From Coniochaeta sp. PMI_546 (Eukaryota > Ascomycota > Sordariomycetes > Coniochaetales > Coniochaetaceae), in NCBI GenBank assembly GCA_021432605.1, contig MU271149.1, positions 868,001 through 932,000 of the forward strand: 64,000 nucleotides of DNA, in the 5' to 3' direction. Numbering within the stretch: position 1 is the stretch's first letter; each line of letters opens with the position of its first letter. The translations under genes and the position numbers were made by a program. This document shows positions 34,949-45,021 of the stretch, piece after piece. The notes beneath the pieces were generated by a model that saw only the letters and a program-made list of their open reading frames with translations, was not told where the DNA came from and ran no database searches.

Positions 34949-37900
34949 CTAGCGACGCTTATTCATGGACATGCCTCCGTCGTAATCCCAAGCTCGCTTC
35001 AGACCGCCTTCGTACACGCTTGCAACAGATTCCTGCCACATAGCTGGAGTGACAAAGGTCTGCGTCGGGGCAGTCGTGTATACTGGCGGGGGTGCGTGCT
35101 GCGAGCCGCCGGGTAGCTGCGAATGAACGGTTTGAATGTCCTGGGCTGTTGGGACTTCGGCGACACCTGAAGACGACATACTTAGAGAACTGCCTTGTGA
35201 GGCCACAGAGGCAGGTGGAGGCTGGGCTGGAGGCGTACCGAAAGACGTATTCCACTGACTGAAACAGGTGATTAGTTAGGGCTATCGGCTCGAAGAAGAA
35301 AAGGGTGCGTCATACTCAAATATACGCGACGGATTCCATGTCGGCGCGCTCGCTAAACTAAGACCGTGCTGCAGTGCGGGGGCCTGGCTGCCTTGGCTTC
35401 CGGTCATCATTACCATAGACTGCACGTCAGACCCGTCAGTCTTCATATCCCCTGGCCCAGCAGAGATCGGAGGTGAGATCGGATGTCCACCGTAGGAGTG
35501 TTGCTGTACCTGGGTATCTAGCCGCTGATCCATCGAACTCGTTCGCACAAGGTTTGCCGGGAAGCCCGAAGTTGACCGCGGCGGGCTGGAGTGCGTAGAC
35601 ACAGGGCTCCCATAGGGGAAGCTTGGTTTCAGCACAAATGGTTTCCTGGTGTCGGCCGAAAAGGCTTCTCGCACTGCGTCCACTTGCTTTTGCATATCAG
35701 GCATGGGCCACGCGCTCATGCACTTCTCGAGTATCCTCATGTGGCGTGTGAAATACTCCCGAGCGTCCGAGTTCAACTCTGGATCGGGAGATGTTAAGGC
35801 AACCTATTAAGATTTAGCAAATGAGACGCACGAGGCAGGTCAGCGGGCTTCTCACGAGATGTAAAACAATGCAGCCAAGAATCGCATATATGGTGAAGTT
35901 GATGCCACGCTGCATGCACTGCAGTCCCGTGAGACCATATGCTTGCAGTACGCCCTCCTGAAGCCTGCACAGCATTTTCGCAGCATTGTAGCATACAAGC
36001 ATATGCTGCTTCCATTGTCCATCAACCCCGGTCGGTTCCAGAAAAGCCAACTGTGGTCGGTGGAAGAGGATCAGGCTCAGATAGTAGTACGAGTGCAGAT
36101 TTCCAATGAAGGGAGACGAGAGCCAAGGCGCTGATCCATCAGCCGGATAGGACACCGTCATATCGGGCGGGAGGTCGTTGAGCCACTGGTGAAGTTCCGG
36201 ATTTAGTTGGACGAACTCCGGATCGATGCCCCATTCCTTGGTCTTCTTTAGTCGTGCATATATCGTGTTCATGCGGGAAATGTTTCGGACGATGCGTGCA
36301 AAGTAAGTGAAATTTCTCGACACATGGTATTCAGACTCGTCGCCGTTCGGTATTGGTCTCGGTACGCCGAAATCCACAGACTCGACCTCGACCTGTAAAT
36401 CAGTGCGGCCTGCCCCAGTCGTCAGCGTGGGTTTAGCAGGATCAGATCTGCTATGGACTCACCTTGAGGAGAGCCGATCATGACTTCGCAAACAAAAATG
36501 GTCTGCCAAATTCTTGTCCGTAGCGAGCAATCGGCCGGCGAAAAGCCACAGGACTGGCCGGCTTGGTGGTCTTCATAGTGCTCGTCCAGACCAAGATCTT
36601 TGCCCATTTGGACGCACTGAACGATACTCATCCATGATCTGTAGTAGTAACCGCGTTTGGGTGCGGATTCCCTCGCTTTCAGTATTATCAAGGAAGCTTG
36701 AAGTGTGGTCAAGCGAGGAACATCCATAAAGGAGTCCGCATGTCCTGCAACAAATGTTAGTACTACTACCCAGGTCGACCTCTCGAAAATGACGTACGCG
36801 TTGCCAGTGCAAGCCACTGTTGCCCCTGTGCTGGCTCATCGGCCAGGCGACCGGCAATTGCGAAAATGGCCTCTAAGATCAACGGCGATATCGCTTCCCT
36901 ATTGGTTGTCCACTGTTGGTAGAACTGTGCCTTGTCAAGGACAGGAACATAAGGGTGTACATTGGTAAAGTACAGGTCGAAGTAGTGGATGATAGTCTCC
37001 TCATCGGGCATAAGTGCTGGCGGGATGCGGATTTTCAAGCCTGGGCCAGTCGCGAGCGGTGGTAGCATGCTCTTATACTCGTCGGCCTCCTCCGTAGCCG
37101 GCTCTTCATCCCCGGTTTTCCGCCGCATTTTGCTATTCAAGTACGGAGCTGATTATGTCGTCAGAAAAAGTTCAGCCGCATTTGCTGGACTCGAGGCTTA
37201 CCTGTCCCGGCTTCGTTGACCTTGAGCGAGCCCAAGAGGTCCGCAAGGTCATGTTGGCTATAAGGATCTTGCTGATACGACTCTGGAGACGAGCCTGGGC
37301 GAGACGACTGTTGAAGCGGAGGCGTGGGAAAGGAAGTTTGCGGCGCATATGGCTGATCGACGACATTCACAGCTGGCTGTAAGTCGGTATAATGAAGGTT
37401 CTGTTGCATGCTTGAGGATTCTGGGTACGATTGGTAAAGTGCCGAAGGGTTTGGGTAGCCCTGCTGCGGTGGGTATAACGAAGAAGAGGCTTGCTTAGGC
37501 ATGCTGGCCATGAGCTGCTGCTCCTGCAACGGAGCTTGCTGTCGGTACCCATCCTGGGCAGTTATGGTTTCGTACTGCTCCTGCGTCGGTTCGTAGACCT
37601 GAGTATCGGTTGCCCCGTCAAATCCATTTGGGCGAACACAATGAAGCTTGAGGCGAATACAAGCAGAACACGGCCAAGTGTTTGTGGTTGCAGCATCGCA
37701 TTTGATCTTCCTCCTGCGACATCCCTCGCAGGCTCTCATAACTGAAAAGCACATAGGCCGGTTAGTAATGGCGCAAGGTGGAATGGTGAGACATCATGGC
37801 CGCCGAGGACCCGTACCCTTCAACCGCTTGTGGCGGTTATGCTCATCCACAAAGACATAGTCTAAGATAACAGTTAGGACACGCGCAGTTGTCGCAAAGA

Positions 37901-38035
37901 GAAGCAAGGCTAGGGAAAATGCGCACTCTTTTGCGTTTCGCGTGGTTGCTGATAGGCTTGCGGCGCAAAGGAGAAGGTTCCCATTTGGGAGGTTTGCTGC
38001 GGCAGGATACGCCTCCCTAGCGGATCATTCGACAT
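34949..38035 (-). CDS. Zn2Cys6 binuclear-cluster transcription factor
   Basis: An 892-residue regulator from eight exons. Introns: 37862-37926, 37742-37816, 37149-37201, 36745-36797, 36410-36462, 35804-35855 and 35259-35315. It starts MSNDPLGRRILPQ. Splicing of exons 2 and 3 creates DEHNRHKRLKVMRACEGC, leading into the zinc cluster with spacing C-X2-C-X6-C-X9-C-X2-C-X6-C (about residues 56-86). A Gln/Pro/Tyr-rich region follows. The fungal-specific regulatory domain (middle homology region) covers about 270-560, with IIHYFDLYFTNVHPYVPVLD, SWMSIVQCVQMGKDLGL and LRTRIWQTIFVCEVMIG. The C-terminus is Ser/Pro-rich and ends SMNKRR. Intron 1 uses a GTGCGC donor. The target pathway cannot be inferred: no enzyme cluster is adjacent. 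Confidence 0.93.
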
Positions 38036-41000
38036 TGGAGCGGCGATCGGAGAGGCTGAAAAGCCTCGGCCTCAAGGATGGAAACTGGGCGTTATTCTAC
38101 ATCCACAACGATTGTTAGTATTGCCGTCGTGATCGCGTCGAGCGAATGCGTGCAGGGGCAGCGGCGACAATGCTTAAGAAGACACGAGTGGCGGTGGGCA
38201 GCGAGGGTTGTTGATCGTGGGCCGGATTGACGGAAGCTCAGGTGAGAGTGGGAGGACCAACGACCAGCGACAAGCGACACAGAGCGATATGACTTGAGAC
38301 TTTTGGTCGATGCGGTCAGAAACGGCCGCGCCTATCCTTGGAGTACCTAGTACCTGTACCTTTCTGGTAAATTGGTGAGCCAGATGAACGTGGCAGCGCA
38401 AGCTTACGATGGGGTGAGGACGAGCGGCTTGAACCTTGTCAGAAACAAGGGATCACAGTGTGTGCAGCAGATGGCAGCAGGGCAGATGCCAGGATTGCGT
38501 GGTGCGGCGTCCAGGCGTCCAGGCGTCCTCGTCCTCCAGACGTGCAGCAACGGCACCACCGTAGCAGATTGCAGGTACCGGGGATACCTTATGTACAGGT
38601 GGTCCCCGCAGTATGGGATCAGAGCTGATGAGGGGTGGACTGAAGCGGGCAGCAGCTAAGGTGGCGCCTACCAGGTATGTCTCGAACAAGCGTCTGTTCA
38701 AGACATCTAGCCACGTTTAGCGGTTTGAGTCGAAGCAGCTTGCTATTTATGGAGTGCCATGTTGATAGTTGAGACGATTGACAAGACGCTATGAACAGAC
38801 TTTACGCACCGTACTCAGGGTTCGACTGTCAAAGCCACACCTCCTGTGGGTAGAACAACCTAAGGAGGGGGAAGCTGGAGTTTGTGTTGTGATGGACGGG
38901 ATGCTCCCATACTCAAGTACCAGGTAAGCAGGGCAAGTTAGCTTTACGTCTAAAATAACGAGCGTCACGGCAGTCTGGCAGTCTTGCAGCGTGTGGCTGC
39001 GATAGAAGCGGCATTTTGATTGATGGAGCGGGGGAAGGAACTACCCGGACTGCTGTGGAGACGAGTCGAGTCGGCACCAAAACGCCTTCGGGCACTGGTT
39101 GAAGTGAAGGAACCCTGCAAGTGCCTGAAGTGTTAGGTCTTCAGACTAAGGTACCAGACTAGCAGGACTGCTGGATTACCGACACAGCGCAGAAGGCTTG
39201 CCTGGTGGTGGGCTGGTGGGGAAGATTCGAAGTGGATCGTCAAGTCCAGGGGTACGCCAGCATATCAGCGGTACATCAGGGATATCTGGAGAGTTGGGAG
39301 CTGGGATGTCAAGAAACGACAGGTTTACACTAAATGAGGGGTCCGCCAAATGCGCAACGACAGTGCGGTACGACTTCATGTCGGATCGTTGCGATGACGA
39401 TATGTCGATACTTGCCACAAAGTCTCTCCGTGCTGCCGTGGTAGCATAACCAACCATATTACGCCTCTGTGAAGAAGAAGAACAAAAAAAAAATGGTACT
39501 GTTAGGATATGATCATCGCCGGACCGAATTACAACGAGACTAGATAGATTGTTCTCATATCTCGCTCCTCTCACCTTAACGTAGCTTGGCCCTGTTCCCA
39601 CCACGATAGCGCTGATCCAGCTCTTTGTAACGATCTATTAGTCTCGAATTGCTTATGGCCGTCATACGTATTACGCATGCATCAGGTGCCTGCCACCACT
39701 TAACGCTACCTATCTTCGTTCTTGATCGTGCAAATCACCTGTTTGTCACCGAGGATTCGGAGTATCGCTCAAAGACCCAGCATCGATCGATGCAGTATGT
39801 CTGTGGCGTTAACTTAAGAGCGTCGTTATGTCCCGAAGTAGGTCCTTCCAACCCCTGAAGTCCCAAAATTTGGGCGACGAACATTGGACGATGCATGGCC
39901 AGGGTGACACCACCCTTCTTTCACCCTTGCAGCGAAGTGCCAGAACTGCCAGAGCATCTGATTGCAAACCCAATAACGTGGGAGCGACCTGTCGCTTATT
40001 ACGTGTACGACGCCCATCTGTTCTTTGGGAAATGGGATGGTGTCCCGGTTGTGATCTACCCTGGGCTGCCAGGCCTGTCGGCCTAGCAGCGCGGCTTTTA
40101 CCGCGCGATGCCCCAACCTAAGGTAGTGTAGAAGACATCCCATAGGTATATCAATGCCAAATCACATGCATCACCGGCAGCACCCTTGACAGGGCTTCCT
40201 TCACAGAGTTGACAAGTCGCTTCCAGGTCGCTTGGCATGATGACCTGGTCATTCACCGAATCACAAACCCGCATGGCGGGACTTCGTGCTTCCGCTTTGT
40301 CCATTATGGCAGCTCAAGTCCTGCTAGGCATCTCGGTGCAGCCTCTGTTACATCGCTTCCGCGCTAATATTCAGTACTGGGGTAGGGGGAAGCGGATGTG
40401 TATCCTAGGTGTCCCAGGCGTGGTCAACCTTCGAAGTTACGGCCGCGACTCTCGCAACCTCGAACGATGGTTTTATGACTCGTCTGCAGCCTCGATGACT
40501 TCAACGACAAAGAACTAGCGACCATGGCTCCGGGTCGTCGGGTGGTGACTAAACTGTTGCAGCGGTAAGAATTTCCAAGCTAGCCCCCTGGGCCCGGACG
40601 ATAGGACGTGATATCTGGAGATCTGATCGCTGGGTTTGCTGTCTTCTCACTTCCACTCTGTTACCAAACGGCGGTTGTCTATGGGACTAGAACAGAATGA
40701 TACAAACAATCGCTCCGTCGCACACCGCCTCCCTTTTCTCCAGCGTGGACGCTCACAAGCTTGCCAAGCTGGCGTGGCAAGCACTGTTCCTTGTGGCCAA
40801 GACGACGGCTCTGGGGCAGACCGACCTACTGCGAGGGAAGAGTATCAGGGTTCACGATCGGGTAATCGGGGCTAGAGAGGCACATGGCTGGCCTATGGAT
40901 CTCATTGACAACAGCGTCAGGTCTGGTCACTCGGCCGTCTCTCTGAACACTCTCGCTTAAGTACGTTCCCCGAGCATCAAGCATGGCGACATCAACAAAA

Positions 41001-41480
41001 GGCAGTATTGAGGACAGCTTCCTTGTGCGGAACCGCACATAGGGTCATCTCGACTTACGTGAAGTGGTCATTTGGCCTCTCGACTCTTGAGCAACGCTTT
41101 CTACTTTTTCATCATGGCTTGGCCAGAGTGGTAGTTGAGGCACCACTCAAGATGTGCGACGGATCTGGGTCACCCTTCTAGCCAGCTCTTGGCCTTTGGT
41201 TTGGATCAGGAGATGGCTACTCAAGATCGACTCACATACGGACTGAATTGCTCATAACTTCGCAGGCTTCAGGTATATCAACCCGATGTTATGAAGGTGT
41301 TATCGGTAGACAGGTATAACAAGGGATCTGATCCACGGCCAGTATTTGGCTCATGCCCAACACCTTACACCCCCACCTTACTATCGTACCAACGGCACAA
41401 TCTGAAAGCCCGGGAGAGACCGTTGCAAGGTCGATATTTAATAAGGTATTCCAATGCAACGCTCGAGCTACACCTCGAGC

Positions 41481-41490
41481 TACACGTGTA
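41481..41490. promoter_or_regulatory. TACACGTGTA palindrome, copy 2
   Basis: Exact copy in the long gene-free block, directly preceded by the short repeat GAGCTACACCTCGAGCTACA. Confidence 0.35.
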
Positions 41491-42193
41491 GTGTAGCCAA
41501 AAATTATCTCCCCAATCTACTCAATACGCAGGCTAGATCCAGGTGCTCCCACGATACAACGCAGTTCCTTCCTTGTCCTGCCTTTCCTGGGGAATACTGT
41601 TCGCCGACCACAGTATGCGACCTGCAACAAGAAGTGGAATTCGACGCTATCTCCCGCTCGCTTACTTACCTTACCGAAATGGCAGTTCACTTAGATGCAG
41701 GTTCCAAGCTTGCGCAACCACCAGCCTGGCAACCCAGATGCGCACACACCCTTTACCCGGAGCCAAAGTACACTAGTATCCAAGTGTTGCAATTTGAGGT
41801 CTGGGGTTTGTTTGGCCTGGGATTTCACATGCTAAAAAAGATAGGCAAAGTTTGGAGTTCGGTCTTGCAGCTGAAGGGTGGGGTAACCAGGGACCCCAAC
41901 TTCCATTGTTACCAGCCGAGGAAGACGGCACGCATTCCCTCCCCGAGTACGTGTACACGTAGTGAGTGTAAAGGCAATACGCGATTGAAATACGCGATCA
42001 GAACCATTAAGGGAGTCGACATGCATCACACATCAGGCATCCATTTTCTCTCTCTCGCTCTTCAGAAGATTGCGCGATAAATTCCGCGTGAATGCCGACC
42101 AAACTACACACGGATGAATGGAGCCTCGTGTTCCTCGATGAGGTCACTTTCTAGAACGACGATCGAAGAGGGTGGTCTTCCAGCCGCAAATCG

Positions 42194-42203
42194 TACACGT
42201 GTA
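42194..42203. promoter_or_regulatory. TACACGTGTA palindrome, copy 3
   Basis: Exact copy in the long gene-free block, about 1 kb upstream of the CIA2 start. Confidence 0.35.
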
Positions 42204-43189
42204 GGCAGCATGGCATTCGGTGCGCTAGTCAACGGTCCAGCAGGCTGGGCCAGGGTCGAAGCGGTGGCTTTATATATGCCTTATCGTCTGGTTTCCTCGG
42301 ACATGACTTCCCTTTTGCACCGTCAGCGCGTCTCCACGCGGGTCCATCCGCAACCAGGGCGGACAAGCAGAGACCATGAGCAGCCTGCAGGTCTTCAGCT
42401 TGCGAGACTCTGACCATGTACGTACTGTTATATAGCCTACATGCCCAGTGGCAGGTGAGAAGTTTCCCATTGCAAATAGATATGCGCCAAACAACCAAGT
42501 AGAAGAATTACACAAACGCCTGGCTCTCACTGACTGCAGAGACGTGGTGTGGTAGAAACCCGTAAAACTACAAGCCATACTATGTACATCCGTCTGCACA
42601 TTAGCTGCGAGCGGGCGCCCAAGGGCCACACGGTCGTCCTGTTGTTCGAGAACAATTCCATGCAGGTACCGTATCATTGATCCCGACTTCGATGCATGAT
42701 GATTTCTAGATGAGCCCCGTTTCCTCAATCTTAAATAGCTTCCCGCCGTATTAGCAGGTGGCTCCGCTTCTAGAAACTCGTATACACGTACTGTGTATGT
42801 TGGAACCGGGATGCCGAGTCGCCGATTTGCATGAAATGACCGACTTCATAGCTTGAGGACCCTGAGGACCTTCTTGCCGGGAAAGGCAGAAGAGACAGAT
42901 GTATCGGGTACTTCCCACTGTTATTGACGGTAAAATCCGACGACTTGCGACGGCTGGTCAGCTGGTGGGGTAAAATGGCGGGGCCTCAGCCTGGTACCCC
43001 TCCGATGGCCGCTGTGGCGATGAAGTCACTTGCAAACATGACATATTATGCAATATTTTCTACAAACACCTGACAAACCAAAGCCCGGTGGGATACGACT
43101 TCTGTTCATCGTACTCAGTCCTTCGAAACCTTGAAATCATCAAATACGAGTAGCCCTCACTGCGGTGACGGCAACGCCGTACGACGAAA

Positions 43190-43998
43190 ATGCAGAAATC
43201 CGAGCTGGACAACGCGAACCCAACCATCCGCGACGTCTCCCAACTTCCAAGCCGGAGAGGCAAGCAAGCACCACTTCGACGCGGTCCAGAGTCCAAGTAT
43301 GACGATCTGATATTTGGCAAGAAGCAAGGATCTCTGGGCATATTCAGGAACGTCTCATCCTGGCCTTCTGATGACGAGGACGAGGAGGATTACGCCGACG
43401 GCCTTACCGAAGAGCCAATTGATGAGCAGGAGATTTACGGTATGCAACCTTCATATTGCAATCTACATGAACCCGGCATAGAGGTTCGATGGCTTTATTT
43501 CGTTTCAAGTCCTCAGGTCCTGCCGCCTCCAACTCATGATGCTGTTCTGATTCACGCTCTATTTTTACGACAATCCCTGTCAAAGATCATACAACTGACG
43601 TCTCAAACTTGCCAGACTTGATCTCCACCATCTCAGACCCCGAGCATCCCCACACGTTAGGACAGCTCTCCGTCATCAACCTCGCCGACATTCACATCAC
43701 GCCTGCTCCCTCAGTACGGACAGCCCCAGATGCCTTACATACGGTCCTAGTTGAGATCACGCCGACTATCACTCACTGCTCACTTGCGACTGTCATTGGC
43801 CTTGCTGTCCGAGTACGTCTAGAGAGGGCCCTGCCCCCCAGCTACCGGGTCGACATCAAGATGAAGGAGGGCTCCCATGCTCAGGATGACCAGGTCAACA
43901 AGCAGCTTGCTGACAAGGAGAGAGTTGCGGCTGCCTTGGAGAACGATACGCTCAAGGGGGTCATTGACAAGATGTTCACCACCTGCGCGCGAGGGTAG
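43190..43998 (+). CDS. CIA2: Cytosolic iron-sulfur assembly protein Cia2 (MIP18/FAM96)
   Basis: A 210-residue protein from two exons with a 176 bp intron (43440-43615, CTGAC branch). Splicing joins IDEQEIY to DLISTISDPEHPHTLGQL, the conserved start of the MIP18 domain. The domain continues with VEITPTITHCSLATVIGL, which contains the conserved reactive cysteine, and ADKERVAAALENDTLKGVID. Cia2 works with Cia1 and Met18 to hand Fe-S clusters to nuclear and cytosolic enzymes such as DNA polymerases and helicases. The N-terminal 80 residues are basic then acidic and variable, as usual for fungal members. No key residue is missing. Confidence 0.94.
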
Positions 43999-45021
43999 AG
44001 GTAGGCCTTCAGGAGAATCCCTACGTCAGACTATACCATGGGCGCGTAAAACTATACTTCAATCCAAGCATTTGGACCAAGGAATATCTTGAGGAAAGTC
44101 AATGGGGAGCTTTGACCACTTTTGGTACGCTCGCAGGCAACTTAACTCGGGCCATGGTTTGTGCCCCCCGGCACTCATGGCCAAGACCCGAAGGTCACAT
44201 CCGGGGGATCATGACGACGGTCAAGTGCAACCAAGATATGTAGCCGGCTTACAGCGTGTTTGGGGGCTGGTGGGATGGGCCTCGTGCAAGCATACCCGGT
44301 AAAGAGCTTAGGCCGCGACTCGCCAACGAGCCTGCTTACTTGCCGGGTCGCTCGGAGTGGGCATCGTCTAGCCTAGAGCTAGGTATCTCGGCGCGAGAAG
44401 GCTTCGAATGCAGGTTACGCTGGCTCATTCGCGTCAGAGGCAGGCGAGAATCGATTGTACAATGATAGCTCATTGCTACCGGACACTATGCTGCTGCAAA
44501 GCTCTTGAAGCGTATAGAATAGGACGAAGGTGCACTGAATTTATCCGCCAATTGGGAAGAATTCCGCATTCACCCCCTCAGGAAGACACCTCATGTCTTG
44601 TTGTCCCCACATCCCGAAGCTGATCTTTTTTGATGCTGGCGAGCCGATCTTCTCTTACACAGTAATAATATTGATCAATCGAACGATTTCCTCTCATGTG
44701 GTATCCATAATCCCCTTAAACAGCGTATATCTGCCTCACTGCCTCGCTAATTACCCACCGCCTTAGGAGCACCAGGTCGCTGTCTCCCAAAAGCATCGAG
44801 AAGTGGTATCATCAACCTCAGCGGCCCATGTGCCAAACAATCAGCAACCGTGATCACAAAAAGCAGTCCCATGATTTAAGGGATAGTTTCCATCGTGGAT
44901 TCATCCTGCCTCGTAATAGTACACTATTTTAGATACCTAGTTTCTAGAGTCATCGAACCAAGAAACGCCGTAGTCCAAAGACGACCGCTACACGTGTAGT
45001 CTGCGGTCCTTCTTCACAGCC
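43999..45021. other. Gene-free interval between convergent CIA2 and SNU114
   Basis: 1.0 kb holding two 3' ends. No gene or RNA is recognisable. A TACACGTGTA copy lies 24 bases from the SNU114 stop. Confidence 0.5.
44989..44998. promoter_or_regulatory. TACACGTGTA palindrome, copy 4
   Basis: Exact copy just beyond the SNU114 stop codon, in the convergent interval. Confidence 0.3.

Larger units (their letters stand above)
38036..43189. promoter_or_regulatory. 5.15 kb gene-free divergent region upstream of the Zn2Cys6 gene and CIA2
   Basis: No supported gene, RNA or intact mobile element is visible here. The stretch holds two copies of the TACACGTGTA palindrome and a related 14-bp palindrome near 41.95 kb. 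GGTACC-type motifs cluster at 38.3-39.2 kb. The longest frame (41454-42080, +, 208 codons) and shorter ones at 39895-40090 and 40237-40960 (+) resemble nothing I know. The region may be an extended promoter of the transcription factor gene or may hold decayed coding sequence. Confidence 0.4.

Noticed and set aside
38036-43189. Transposon or LTR-type element in the gene-free block
   Set aside because: No terminal repeats, target-site duplications or transposase/polymerase-like frames could be seen.
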